Source of the DNA: JAOUEA01 sp963810945
GTDB taxonomy: Bacteria > Actinomycetota > UBA4738 > HRBIN12
Length of the DNA: 64,000 bases
Reading direction: 5' to 3'
Assembly: GCA_963810945.1 (NCBI GenBank)
Contig: CAWEPI010000014.1
Location: 124,001-188,000, forward strand
Position numbers and translations under genes: made by a program. Under the pieces are notes generated by a model. It searched no databases and was not told the origin of the DNA. It was given only the letters and a program-made list of their open reading frames with translations. This document shows positions 34,925 through 44,309 of this stretch, one piece after another. Within the stretch, counting starts at the first letter, position 1; every line of letters starts with the position of its first letter.

Positions 34925-35795
34925 CGAGCAGATCGTCCGCGATGTCGCCGAGCCGGGCGAACCCGATCGTGATGTGACCCTCGTCCGGATGGAGCTCGGC
35001 GCGCGCGCCCCTCACGTGAGCGGCGAGCCATGCCCCGTGGGCGAACGGGACCATCAGGTCCTGCGCTCCCTGCCAGATCGTGACGGGGACCCCGAGCGCG
35101 TCGAGGTCGAAGCCCCAGGGGCGCACGAAGGCGAGGTCGTCATCGAACCATCCGTCGATCCCTTCGGCGAGCGCCTCCTGCCCGTTGGCGACGAAGAACG
35201 AGCCGAGCTCCCCCGAGAGCGCGGCGACGTCGACGGGAGACAGCAACGTATGCAGGGCCTCGATGACCGCCTGCGGCGTGGCCATGGCAACCGCCTCCTC
35301 GTACGCGTGCATGTAGGCCACCAACCCCTCGTGGTCGTCGATCGCCATGGAGAACTCCCGGACGTTGTCCTCCCCCATGCCCGCGAGGAAGTCGAGACCC
35401 TCGACTCGGTAGGGCGCCACGCCGGCGATCGAGGCGCACGCACGCACACGGTCGGGGAGACGGGCGGCGCAGGCGAGCGCGTGCGGGCCACCGCCCGAGG
35501 CGCCGGCGGTGAGACAGGTATCCGCGCCGAGCGCGTCGAGGATCGTCGCGACGTCGGCGGCGCAATCCGCCACCGATCGGCCCGGCTGCCGCGTGGAGCG
35601 GCCGTACCCCGGCCGCGAATAGGTGACGAGCCGAAGCCCACGGTCGTGGAGCTGCCGCGCCATGGGCGGGAACTGCACCCCGGAGCTGGGTGTGCCGTGA
35701 TGGAAGACGAGCGGCAACCCGTCGTCCGGCCCGGACACGTCGACGTCGAGCGAACGGCCGTCGCGCGTTCGGACGACGACGCGCGTCGCGTCCAC
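34911..35795 (-). CDS. Alpha/beta-fold hydrolase
   Basis: About 294 residues from GTG 35795, four bases after the channel gene stop. LVFHHGTPSSGVQF is the oxyanion-hole region, TAGASGGGPHALA the nucleophile elbow (GxSxG), VTIWQGAQDLMVPF the acid strand, and HPDEGHITIG the catalytic His. The substrate is unknown. A longer start at 35831 would run into the upstream gene. Confidence 0.88.
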   Translation of the reverse strand: MDATRVVVRTRDGRSLDVDVSGPDDGLPLVFHHGTPSSGVQFPPMARQLHDRGLRLVTYSRPGYGRSTRQPGRSVADCAADVATILDALGADTCLTAGASGGGPHALACAARLPDRVRACASIAGVAPYRVEGLDFLAGMGEDNVREFSMAIDDHEGLVAYMHAYEEAVAMATPQAVIEALHTLLSPVDVAALSGELGSFFVANGQEALAEGIDGWFDDDLAFVRPWGFDLDALGVPVTIWQGAQDLMVPFAHGAWLAAHVRGARAELHPDEGHITIGFARLGDIADDLLANAR

Positions 35796-35799
35796 GCGA

Positions 35800-36468
35800 T
35801 CAGCCGCCTTCCGTGGGGATCGGCTGCGCATGGCTCTCGGCGATCCTCCGCGCCACGGGCTGCAGCACGAACGAGAGCAGCCACATGAGCATCGCCGCAT
35901 AGGTGTTGACGAAGGCGACCGGGATGCTGAGCAGGAAGACCGCCGGCGCCACGAGACCGCGGGACACGTGATACCAGGCCATGGCGGTGGGCAGGGGGGC
36001 CGTGAACCGCCGGTGGATCACCGCGTACCACGTGAGGGTCGCGGAGGCGATCCCGGTCACGGAGATGCAGAGGGCGTAGAACACGACGGAGTCGATGTCG
36101 TCGCCGTGATCACCCAAGATCGCGCTCGGATAGGGCAGGAACGCGATGCAGAACAGGAGCGCGAGGTTGAGCAGCACGACGCCGAGGTCGTAGCCACGCA
36201 GGTAACGGAAGAGCCGGTGATGACCCATCCAGAACAGAGCGATCACCCAGAAGCTGATCAGGTACGCGATGAACTTGCCTTGATGGGGGGCGAGGAAGCG
36301 CATCAGGTCGAAGGGCACCGTGCGGGCGGTGGAGGGCTCGGGAGGGCGCGGGATGTCGAGCACGAGGAGGGTCATGGCGATCGCGAACACCGCGTCCGAG
36401 AAGGTGCTGAGGCGCGCGAGCGCGCTGTCACCGCGCTCGACATCGTCGTCGACGAGCTTCCCACTCAC
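35800..36468 (-). CDS. TMEM175-family potassium channel subunit
   Basis: About 222 residues with six transmembrane helices. The first helix contains FSDAVFAIAMTLLVLDI, the conserved filter-lining motif of TMEM175 (DUF1211), preceded by the usual Arg. Bacterial members have one six-helix repeat and form tetrameric potassium-permeable channels. The start is GTG 36468 or TTG 36477. The hydrolase gene follows after four bases and is probably in the same operon. Confidence 0.88.
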   Translation of the reverse strand: MSGKLVDDDVERGDSALARLSTFSDAVFAIAMTLLVLDIPRPPEPSTARTVPFDLMRFLAPHQGKFIAYLISFWVIALFWMGHHRLFRYLRGYDLGVVLLNLALLFCIAFLPYPSAILGDHGDDIDSVVFYALCISVTGIASATLTWYAVIHRRFTAPLPTAMAWYHVSRGLVAPAVFLLSIPVAFVNTYAAMLMWLLSFVLQPVARRIAESHAQPIPTEGG

Positions 36469-36515
36469 GACGCACAAGCCTAGTCTGTCGGCAGGACCGC
36501 AAGGAGGCCCCGCGC

Positions 36516-37001
36516 ATGATCTTCGTCGCGTACGCGAGCAAACACGGATCGACCGCCGGTATCGCGGAGGCGATCGCCGCCCGCCTGCGCGAGCGGGGCA
36601 AGGAGGTGGAGGTGCGTTCGGTCGACGGCCTCACCGAGATCGGCCATCCCGAGGCGGTCGTCCTCGGCAGCGCCGTCTACGCAGGTTCGTGGCTGAAGGA
36701 GGCCGTGGCCTGGGCCGAGGATCACGCCGGATCACTCGGCGGGACACCGGTGTGGCTGTTCACCTCCGGCCCGCTGGGCGAGGAGGTGCGGGACGCCGAG
36801 GAGCAGCCGCGGCAGCTGCCCGCGCTCCGCGCGGCCCTCGACCCGCGGGAGCATCGCGTCTTCTTCGGCGCGCTCGACAAGGGGCAGCTCGGGTTCGCCG
36901 AACGGATGATGGTGAAGGCCGTGAAGGCCCCCGACGGGGACTTCCGCGACTGGGACGCGATCCGGACGTGGGCCGACGACATCGCCGACGGGCTCACCTA
37001 G
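36516..37001 (+). CDS. Flavodoxin-domain protein (HemG-like)
   Basis: 161 residues. MIFVAYASKHGSTAGIAEAI is the FMN phosphate loop of flavodoxins, and VLGSAVYAGSWLKEAVAW and WLFTSGPLGEEV follow. The pattern is close to menaquinone-dependent protoporphyrinogen oxidase-like flavodoxins, though heme genes are absent. A second flavodoxin is encoded at 49619. AAGGAGG lies ahead of the ATG. Confidence 0.85.
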   Translation: MIFVAYASKHGSTAGIAEAIAARLRERGKEVEVRSVDGLTEIGHPEAVVLGSAVYAGSWLKEAVAWAEDHAGSLGGTPVWLFTSGPLGEEVRDAEEQPRQLPALRAALDPREHRVFFGALDKGQLGFAERMMVKAVKAPDGDFRDWDAIRTWADDIADGLT

Positions 37002-37049
37002 CGCGTCCCTTCGGTTGCACGAACCCGCGACCGGCCGGACCATGGGGAG

Positions 37050-37712
37050 ATGACGAGTCTCCCCATCGACGACACCGACGAGCCGATCGAAGGCTGGCGC
37101 ATCTGGAATCTGTCCGAGGACGGACGGGGGCCTTTGCTGCGCCCCGCCGGGTCGGGCATCGACTCGTGGCCGCCGCGACGGGCGGTGGAGGCCCGCTGCG
37201 GCGCGCCGTCGCTGCTCTCGCTGGGCCGCGGTCCTCACACCGCACCTGAGCTCTCCTGTCGTTGCGGCATCTACGCGAGCCGTTCGCTCGAGGTCTTCGA
37301 CCGGCCCCGGCCGGCCTGGCCGCCACCACCGGTCGTGGGGACCGTTGCGTTGTGGGGGACGGTCATCGAACACGAACGAGGATGGCGCGGCCGGTTCGCC
37401 TACCCCTCGCGCCTCGGCCTCGCGTGCGCGATGTGCGCGTGGTTCGAGCCGGGCCCCGGCATCCCCGAGGTCGTGCACGGGTTCGCGGGGCTCTTGTATC
37501 CATTGTGCGCGCTGCACCGCGGCGGCATCGAGGTGCCCGACGGACGCCGCACCAAGATGACGGACCTGAGCCCCGAGGCCCTGCGGTCTCGGTTGCTCGA
37601 CCAGTATGCCGTCGACCCGCTCCCGTTCGAGGCCTTGGCGTGGCTCTTCAGCCAGCCACGCACCCCGGATCCCCCCGCCTACTTCCCCTCGATCCACCCC
37701 GTGGCGAGCTAG
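37050..37712 (+). CDS. Conserved hypothetical protein
   Basis: 220 residues. The sequence opens with EPIEGWRIWNLSEDG and contains ELSCRCGIYASRSL and VGTVALWGTVIEHERGWRG followed by RFAYPSRL. I recognise this GWR-start, CxCGIYA and LWG pattern as a recurring actinobacterial hypothetical family without known function. Several Cys residues (CRCG, CAMCAW, LCALH) could bind a metal. The C-terminus is Pro-rich. No signal or membrane segment. Confidence 0.65.
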   Translation: MTSLPIDDTDEPIEGWRIWNLSEDGRGPLLRPAGSGIDSWPPRRAVEARCGAPSLLSLGRGPHTAPELSCRCGIYASRSLEVFDRPRPAWPPPPVVGTVALWGTVIEHERGWRGRFAYPSRLGLACAMCAWFEPGPGIPEVVHGFAGLLYPLCALHRGGIEVPDGRRTKMTDLSPEALRSRLLDQYAVDPLPFEALAWLFSQPRTPDPPAYFPSIHPVAS

Positions 37713-37720
37713 CGGCTGGA

Positions 37721-39634
37721 CTAGCGCACGATCCAGCCGTCGATCACGACCGTCGCGCCCACGCTCGCGTGCGCATGGGTCCCCAGCACCAGGATCTTCA
37801 TGACGTGTGCCCGGTCGGCGAGACCGGAGACCGAGCGCTGGACGCCGAACGTGCGCGTCCTCGCGTAGAGATCGACGGTCCTCAGGAACTTCCCGTCGAC
37901 CCAGATCTGCGCGATGCCCATCGACGGGCCGCGCGCGGTGACCCACGAAGCACCGGTCCCGGTGAACCGCAGCGACGCGCTCGCCCCCGCCACGTCGTCG
38001 AGGACGTAGGCGCCGTCGGCCGCATCGGGTGAGGCAGCGACACCCCAGGTGGCGTCCCGCGGCTTCGGGTTCGCGTGGGGCGTGCCGCCGGCGCGCAGGG
38101 TGTCCACCCCCACCCCCGTCCCGTTCGCGCGCGCGCTGTGGGTGCCGAGCACCGAGACAGCGATCGTGTGTGCACCGCCGCCGAGCGCGGTGAAGTGGTG
38201 CGCGACGCCGGATCGGAGCGAGTGGGCGTAGCCGTCGAACGTGGCCACCTGCGCGCCGTCGATCGCGATCGTCGCCCTGCCGTACCCGGGCCCGGCCATC
38301 GTGGAAAGGGTCACGAGCGGCCCCGTGAAGCGGAACGTCACCGACGCGCCCGCGCGCCGGTCGTAGAGGAACGCCCCGCCCGCAGCCTTCGGTTCGGCCC
38401 TGCGCGCCCACGCGAACCCCGTCCCCGCGCCCTCTTCGGTCAACGCGACGGCCGCATCGAACCGTGCGCTGATGTGTACGGGCGCCGTGAGGCTCACCGT
38501 GCAGGTGGATCCCGATCCGCCGCACGCGCCCTCCCAGACCCCGAAGCCCGATGCGGAGTCCGGCTCCTCGGTGAGGGTGACTTGCCGCCCGTACGCGAAG
38601 ACCTTGGCGCAGGCACCGCCGCACGCGATCCCGCTCGGCGACGAGGTCACCTTCCCGCCGCCGGTCCCCTGCACGGTCACGTCGAGCGGGTAGCCGAAGA
38701 CGGCGGTGGCACGCTTGGTGCCTCGCGTCGTCACGGTGCAGGTCGGGGAGGTGCCGGCCGCCGCGCAGGCGCCGGACCAACGCATGAACGAGGCGCCGGG
38801 TGCCGGATCCGCGGTGAGGGTGAGGGCGTCGCCGGGGTTGGCGAGCCGTGAGCAGTCCGCCGCGGCGCCACCGCCGCAGTCGATCCGCGGTCCCGTGACG
38901 GTGCCGCCGCCTGCGTTCGCGATGTTGAGCCGCGCGATCTCCGTGGCCCGCAGATCCGTGCCCGCGAAGTGATCGCGGTCGACGGCCGTCGGGATGCCGT
39001 GCACATGGCCCGTGTTCGAGTACTGCCAGTGCGACCAGCTCCGGCCGCCCCAGTCGGCCGCGGGCACGTCGGGCGCCCGCACGTGCCAGTGCGCGATCCA
39101 GAGCGGGTAGCCATGGTCCGCGAACCAGTGGGAGTCGCCCATGTACGTGCGCCAGAAGTACGGGCTCGCGTAGATCAGCGGACGCACGCCGAGCCGCGCG
39201 TTGACCCGCGTGACCCAGTCCTGCACCCAGGCCTGCAGGCGGGCCACCGGAAGCGTGGGATGTTCGATGTCGAGCACGGGCAAGATGTCGCCGGGGGCGT
39301 TGCGCGCGATCGCGAGGAAATGGTCCGCCTCGTTCACCGCATCATCCTTCGCGGTCCCGGGCTCGGCCACGTGATACGAGCCCACCGCGAGGTGGTTGGC
39401 GCTGGCCCCGGCGAGGTTCGTGGCGTACGAGGGATCCACCTCGTGGACGCCCTGGGTCGCCTTCATGATCACGTACCGCACGTCGGTGGAGGCGACCCGG
39501 GGCCAATCGATCGTGTTCTGCCACCGGGAGACGTCGATGCCCGGGGTCGTCCGCGTCGCCGCGCGGGCGGGCAGCGGCGCCAGCGTCAGCAGGGCGCCCA
39601 GCACCAAGGGGAGGATGGGACGGGGGAAGGTCAC
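37721..39634 (-). CDS. Secreted GH25 lysozyme with surface repeats
   Basis: 637 residues. A signal peptide (LPLVLGALLTLAPLPARA) precedes a GH25 muramidase domain (about 30-235): GIDVSRWQNTIDW, YVIMKATQG, DILPVLDIEHP (catalytic D-x-E) and WIAHWHV. About 255-395 holds two InlB-like repeats (TLTADPAPGASFMRWSGAC and VTLTEEPDSASGFGVWEGAC) with paired cysteines. The last 230 residues contain two copies of a beta-sandwich-like module (TFRFTGPLVTLSTMAGPGYG and LRFTGTGASWVTARGPSMG, each ending in a VDG/IDG turn). The protein is likely a peptidoglycan-cleaving enzyme with binding modules. One module is shared with the broken protease at 26117. Confidence 0.88.
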   Translation of the reverse strand: MTFPRPILPLVLGALLTLAPLPARAATRTTPGIDVSRWQNTIDWPRVASTDVRYVIMKATQGVHEVDPSYATNLAGASANHLAVGSYHVAEPGTAKDDAVNEADHFLAIARNAPGDILPVLDIEHPTLPVARLQAWVQDWVTRVNARLGVRPLIYASPYFWRTYMGDSHWFADHGYPLWIAHWHVRAPDVPAADWGGRSWSHWQYSNTGHVHGIPTAVDRDHFAGTDLRATEIARLNIANAGGGTVTGPRIDCGGGAAADCSRLANPGDALTLTADPAPGASFMRWSGACAAAGTSPTCTVTTRGTKRATAVFGYPLDVTVQGTGGGKVTSSPSGIACGGACAKVFAYGRQVTLTEEPDSASGFGVWEGACGGSGSTCTVSLTAPVHISARFDAAVALTEEGAGTGFAWARRAEPKAAGGAFLYDRRAGASVTFRFTGPLVTLSTMAGPGYGRATIAIDGAQVATFDGYAHSLRSGVAHHFTALGGGAHTIAVSVLGTHSARANGTGVGVDTLRAGGTPHANPKPRDATWGVAASPDAADGAYVLDDVAGASASLRFTGTGASWVTARGPSMGIAQIWVDGKFLRTVDLYARTRTFGVQRSVSGLADRAHVMKILVLGTHAHASVGATVVIDGWIVR

Positions 39635-39687
39635 CCGCCTACGATACCGGAGCCGCGGCGCCGACCGGGGGACCCGTGCCCCGGCAC

Positions 39688-40530
39688 TCAGGCCACCTGG
39701 AACGACCGCTTCGCGAGACCGAGGAAGAATCCGTCCACCTCGGTGTCGGGGGCATCCTCAGGGTCGGCCGCGGCGCCCAGGGTCACGAAGATGGGCGCGA
39801 AGTGCTCCACGGTGGGGTGCGCGTACGGCATCCCGGGGGCGGCACCGCGGAACCCCATCAGCGCGTCCACGTCGCCGCGCGCGAGCGCATCGGCGGCCCA
39901 GTCGTCGAAATCGCGCGACCAGCCCGGCGGGGTGGCATCGGGACGCCAGTCGGTCAAGAACGGCAGGCCGTGGGTGAGGAACCCGGATCCGATCACGAGG
40001 ACGCCCTCCTCGCGCAAGGGGCGCAGTCGCTTCCCGAGGTCGAAGAGGCGTCGGGGATCGAGCGTCGGCATCGACATCTGGAGCACCGGGACGTCGGCCT
40101 GCGGGTACATCACCATCAGGGGGACGTAGGCGCCGTGATCGAGGCCCCGATCCGGCTGCTCGGTGACCCGCTCGTCGTGGGGCATCGACGCCGCGACGCG
40201 GGCCGCGAGGTCGGGCGCGCCCGGCGAGGGATACGTCATGCGATAGAAGCGCTCGGGGAAGCCGTAGAAGTCGTAGGTGAGCGGCGCGGCGTCGCGCGTC
40301 GCCCCCACCGTCAAGGGCGCCGACTCCCAGTGCGCGGAGACGATCAGCACGCTGCGCGGCTTCGGCAGCGCCCTCGACCAGGCCGCGAGCTGCGACGTCC
40401 ACAACCGGTCGTCGAGGAGCGGTGGCGCGCCGTGGCCCAGGTACAGGGCGGGCATCGGTGCGTCGCCCTCGGTCCAGGCGTGGGGCGTGGCGTCGTCGCT
40501 CGGCTCGGTCATCATCGCGTCGGTCTCCAT
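39688..40530 (-). CDS. Class III extradiol ring-cleavage dioxygenase (DODA/YgiD type)
   Basis: 280 residues. Metal ligands are visible: LGHGAPPLLDD, IVSAHWES and the RGLDHGAYVPL signature, with GSGFLTHGLPF following. The family cleaves catechol-type rings such as 4,5-DOPA using Fe or Zn. GGAGGTGGG precedes the ATG. No aromatic-degradation genes are next to it. Confidence 0.88.
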   Translation of the reverse strand: METDAMMTEPSDDATPHAWTEGDAPMPALYLGHGAPPLLDDRLWTSQLAAWSRALPKPRSVLIVSAHWESAPLTVGATRDAAPLTYDFYGFPERFYRMTYPSPGAPDLAARVAASMPHDERVTEQPDRGLDHGAYVPLMVMYPQADVPVLQMSMPTLDPRRLFDLGKRLRPLREEGVLVIGSGFLTHGLPFLTDWRPDATPPGWSRDFDDWAADALARGDVDALMGFRGAAPGMPYAHPTVEHFAPIFVTLGAAADPEDAPDTEVDGFFLGLAKRSFQVA

Positions 40531-40620
40531 CGTCCCACCTCCACCGCCATACGCGGCGGGGCGACCTGCACGGTCAGGGATGGCGAGCCGACATGCTCGG
40601 CGAGCGGATGCTCGGAGGAG

Positions 40621-41028
40621 CTAGATGAAGATATCCCAGCGCTTCGGGTTCCTCGTCGAGACCTGACAAGCGCCCGCCGCGCGGAAGAGCCCCTCGGTGC
40701 CTCCGGTCACGGCGATCCACCCATCGCCCACGAACGAGGATCCGGTGGGCAGCACCCCGGTCGCTACCAGGGTCCCCTCCCCGATCGAGAACACGAGGTG
40801 ACAGACGGCGTTCCGGCCGCCGGCCACGACCACGACGCCATACAGCGTTCCCACGGGTTCCGAGCCGTGGTCCCAGGTCTCGTCGTCCTCGATGGCGAAG
40901 AGCTGCTGGTGGATCGACCTGACGGTGCCCGGCTCGGCGTCGAGCAGATCCTCCACGCCATCCTCGTCCTCGCCGACGAAGCTGAACGTGGCTCCCTTCC
41001 GCACGGTGAACGTCGCTTCCTTGCGCAT
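40621..41028 (-). CDS. Small beta-barrel protein, allene oxide cyclase/dirigent-like
   Basis: 135 residues from ATG 41028, with GAGGGGG before it. GTLYGVVVVAGGRNAVCHL and VFSIGEGTLVATGVLP are followed by WIAVTGGTEGLFRAAGA, the strand order of the AOC/dirigent barrel (extended loop, conserved TGGTG-like turn). No signal peptide is present. The assignment is by pattern only, and the ligand or activity is unknown. Confidence 0.6.
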   Translation of the reverse strand: MRKEATFTVRKGATFSFVGEDEDGVEDLLDAEPGTVRSIHQQLFAIEDDETWDHGSEPVGTLYGVVVVAGGRNAVCHLVFSIGEGTLVATGVLPTGSSFVGDGWIAVTGGTEGLFRAAGACQVSTRNPKRWDIFI

Positions 41029-41117
41029 CGTGACCCCCTCGCCTCGTGTGCGGCCGAGCCTACGCGCCCGTTGAGCGTGCGAGCAAGGTGACGGTGGGAG
41101 TGGCCTAGACTCGCCGC

Positions 41118-44100
41118 ATGCCGGTATGCACCTCATGCGGGGAATCGAACCCCGCCCGCGCCCGGTTCTGTATGTCCTGCGCGGCGCCGCTGCCCACCCC
41201 CGCACCGGTGGCCGGCGACGCCCGCAAGACCGTGACGGTTCTGTTCTGCGACGTCGTCGGCTCGACACCCCTCGGCGAACGGCTGGAGCCGGAGTCGGTG
41301 CGAAGGGTCATGACCCGCTTCTTCGAGGAGATGCGCGCCGTGATCGAACGGCACGGCGGCACTGTCGAGAAGTACATCGGGGACGCCGTGGTGGCCTTCT
41401 TCGGCACGCCGGTCCTGCACGAGGACGACGCCCTGCGGGCGGTGCGCGCGGCCGAGGAGATGGGCGAGGCCCTCGAGATCCTGAACGCCGAGTTGGAGCC
41501 GGCCTGGGGGGTCTCGCTGCGCACGCGGATCGGGGTCAATACCGGCGAGGTGGTCGTGGGCGGCACCACCCCGGGAGGGGCGCTCGTGGTGAGCGACGCC
41601 GTGAACGTGGCCGCGCGCCTGGAGCAGACCGCCGCCCCCGGCGAGGTCCTGTTGGGTCCCGAGACGTATGCGCTCGTACGGTCGACCGTCACGGTGGACG
41701 AGGGCAGCGCGTTCTCCCTGAAGGGGAAGGCCGACCCCGTGACGGGCTACCGGCTCCTCGAGGTCGACTTCGGATCCGACGCGCCCCATCGCGAGCACCC
41801 GGCGTTCGTCGGGCGTGCCGGGGAGCTCGCGGCGCTCCGGGAAGCGCTCGATGCCAGCGCCCGCGACGCGCGCTGCGAGCTGATGACCGTGCTCGGGGCC
41901 GCCGGGGTCGGCAAGTCCCGGCTCGCCCACGAATTCGCCGACAGCCTCGGCGACGAGGTCCGCGTCGCGCGCGGACGCTGCCTCCCCTACGGCGACGGCA
42001 TCACCTTCTGGCCGGTCGCCGAACTGGTGAAGGACGCCTGCGGCATCACGACGGAGGACCCGCGCGAGACCGCGCGCGCCAAGATCGAGCGCGCCCTGGC
42101 CGGCTCGGACCAGGCGGAGCTGATCGCCGCGCGCGTCGCGGCCGTGTCGGGCTTCGCGGAGTCGCCGGGCGGGATGCAGGAGACCTTCTGGGCGATACGC
42201 CGGTTCCTCGAGTCGATGCAGACGGAGCGGCCCCTCGTGGTGCTGTTCGACGACATCCAGTGGGCGGAACCCACGTTCCTGGACCTCGTGGAATACCTCG
42301 CTGGGTGGACGCGGGATGCCCGGATCCTACTGCTCTGCCTCGCGCGCCTCGACCTCCTCGACGTGCGGCCGAGCTGGACGGGCGCCCTCGCGTCCGCCCG
42401 CACGTTGGAGCTCGCGCCGCTCAGCGACGACCAGAGCGTGGAGCTGATCGCGAACCTCCTCGGCGCCTCGCCGCTCGATGCCTCCGACTCCGCGCGGATC
42501 GTCGAGGCGGCGGAGGGCAACCCGCTCTTCGTCGAGGAGATGCTGCGGATGCTCGAGGACGACGGATGGCTCGTGCGCGATGACGTCGGCTGGCGGGTCG
42601 TCGGCGACCTCGCCCAGGTGGCGGTGCCCGCCACGATCCAGGCCCTCCTGGCGGCGCGGCTCGACCGTCTGAGCGTCGAGGAGAAGGCGGTGATCGGGAC
42701 CGCCGCCGTGATCGGCAAGGAGTTCTGGTGGGGGGCGGTCGCCGAGCTGGCGCCCGAGGAGGTGCAGGCGAGGGCGGGAGGTCACCTGCAGACCCTCGTG
42801 CGCAAGGGGCTGATCCTCCCGGAGCGGTCCACCCTCGCGGGCGAGGACGCGTTCCGGTTCCACCACATCCTGATCCTGGAGGCCGCGTACCAGGGGTTGC
42901 CCAAGGAGCGACGCGCCGAGCTGCACGAGCGGTTCGCGGGATGGATCGAGCGGCACAGCGGGGATCGCCTGGTCGAGTACGAAGAGGTCATCGGGTACCA
43001 CCTCGAACAGGCGTACCGGTACCGGGCGGAGCTGGCGACCCCCGACGAACGAACGCGCACCCTGGGCGCGCGCGCCTCGGACCGCCTGACCGTCGCGGGC
43101 CGGCGCGCGCTCGCCGGAGGAGACATGGCGGCGGCCGTGAACCTGCTGGAGCGCGCCGCCGCGCTGCGCGGTGCCGGCACCCCCGAGCGCCTCGCGCTGC
43201 TGCCCGATCTCGGGGTGGCGCTCGCCGACACGGGAGACCTCGCGCGAGCGGATCTGATCCTCGATGAGGCGCTCAGCGGCGCCGATGCGATCGGCGATCG
43301 CGGGCTGGCGGGCCACGCGACCGTCGTGCGCCTGCTGCTGATGGAATCCACCGACCCCAAGGAGCGCACCGAGGCGGCGCTGCGCGAGCTCGAGCGGGTG
43401 ATCCCGGTCTTCGAGGCGCTCGGGGACGACCTCGGGCTCGCGCGTGCGTGGCGCCTCACCGCGGATGTCCGCTGGACCCAGGCCCGCTACGCGGACGTGG
43501 ACGAAGCGCTCGAACGCGCGATCGCGCACGCCCGTCGGGCAGGCGCGCCGTGGGTGGAAGGGGAGAGCCTCGGACTGCAGATGGGCACCGCCGTCTTGGG
43601 ACCCACGCCCGTGCCGCAGGCGGTGGCCCGGTGCGAAGCGGTGCAGGCGACCGCGCGGACGAACCACGTCGTGGAGGCGCTCGTGCTCCGCGCCCTGGCC
43701 GCCCTCCGAGGGATGGAGGGCCGCTTCGACGAGGCCCGAACGCTCGCCGCGCGATCCGTGGGGATCCTCGAGGACCTGGGGCTGTGGCTACGCGCCGCCT
43801 TCGTCTCGGAGACGGTCGCGTACGTCGAGAACCTGGCGGGGGATGCCGACGCCGCGGAGGTCGCGTTGCGCGCGGGCTACGAGGTGAGCGAGAAGCTGGG
43901 CGAGCGGGGGTTCCTCGCGACGGTCGCGGCGCTCCTCGCGCGCGGCCTGCTCGATGAGGGGCGGACCGAAGAGGCGGAGGCGCTGATCGAACAGAGCGCG
44001 GAGGCCGCCGCGGAAGACGACCTGGCCACCCAGGTCCTGCTACTCGGGGTGCACGGACGAGCGATGGCGGCGCGCGGGGAGCTGGCGGAGGGCGAGCGGT

Positions 44101-44306
44101 CCTGCCGCGACGCCGTCCGGCTCGCCGATGAGAGCGACGACCTGAACATGCGCGCGGAGGCCCGGGAGGCACTCGCGGATGCGTTGCACCGGGCCTCGGA
44201 CCTCGCGGGCGCCCACGCGGCCTTGGAGGAGGCGCTCGCGCTCTTCGAGGCGAAGGAGAACGTCGTGGCCGCCGCGGCGGCCCGCGCGAGGATCGCGAAC
44301 CTGTAG
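41118..44306 (+). CDS. Zinc ribbon, adenylate cyclase, ATPase and TPR regulator
   Basis: 1,062 residues. A zinc ribbon starts the protein (CTSCGESNPARARFCMSC). About 35-215 is a class III cyclase with intact residues: TVLFCDVVGST (metal Asp), VEKYIGDAVVAFFG (Lys and second Asp) and VSDAVNVAARLEQ (Asn/Arg). About 225-600 is an AAA/STAND ATPase: VLGAAGVGKSRLA (Walker A) and VVLFDDIQWAEP (Walker B). The rest is TPR-like. This is the family of large cyclase-ATPase proteins common in actinobacteria, likely making cAMP under control of the ATPase/TPR part. An HTH_42 gene follows after three bases. Confidence 0.9.
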   Translation: MPVCTSCGESNPARARFCMSCAAPLPTPAPVAGDARKTVTVLFCDVVGSTPLGERLEPESVRRVMTRFFEEMRAVIERHGGTVEKYIGDAVVAFFGTPVLHEDDALRAVRAAEEMGEALEILNAELEPAWGVSLRTRIGVNTGEVVVGGTTPGGALVVSDAVNVAARLEQTAAPGEVLLGPETYALVRSTVTVDEGSAFSLKGKADPVTGYRLLEVDFGSDAPHREHPAFVGRAGELAALREALDASARDARCELMTVLGAAGVGKSRLAHEFADSLGDEVRVARGRCLPYGDGITFWPVAELVKDACGITTEDPRETARAKIERALAGSDQAELIAARVAAVSGFAESPGGMQETFWAIRRFLESMQTERPLVVLFDDIQWAEPTFLDLVEYLAGWTRDARILLLCLARLDLLDVRPSWTGALASARTLELAPLSDDQSVELIANLLGASPLDASDSARIVEAAEGNPLFVEEMLRMLEDDGWLVRDDVGWRVVGDLAQVAVPATIQALLAARLDRLSVEEKAVIGTAAVIGKEFWWGAVAELAPEEVQARAGGHLQTLVRKGLILPERSTLAGEDAFRFHHILILEAAYQGLPKERRAELHERFAGWIERHSGDRLVEYEEVIGYHLEQAYRYRAELATPDERTRTLGARASDRLTVAGRRALAGGDMAAAVNLLERAAALRGAGTPERLALLPDLGVALADTGDLARADLILDEALSGADAIGDRGLAGHATVVRLLLMESTDPKERTEAALRELERVIPVFEALGDDLGLARAWRLTADVRWTQARYADVDEALERAIAHARRAGAPWVEGESLGLQMGTAVLGPTPVPQAVARCEAVQATARTNHVVEALVLRALAALRGMEGRFDEARTLAARSVGILEDLGLWLRAAFVSETVAYVENLAGDADAAEVALRAGYEVSEKLGERGFLATVAALLARGLLDEGRTEEAEALIEQSAEAAAEDDLATQVLLLGVHGRAMAARGELAEGERSCRDAVRLADESDDLNMRAEAREALADALHRASDLAGAHAALEEALALFEAKENVVAAAAARARIANL

Positions 44307-44309
44307 CCG

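Noticed and set aside
35830..36483. Plus-strand frame of 217 codons over the TMEM175 gene
   Set aside because: It is very charged and repetitive with no domain, while the opposite strand has a six-helix channel with its conserved motif.
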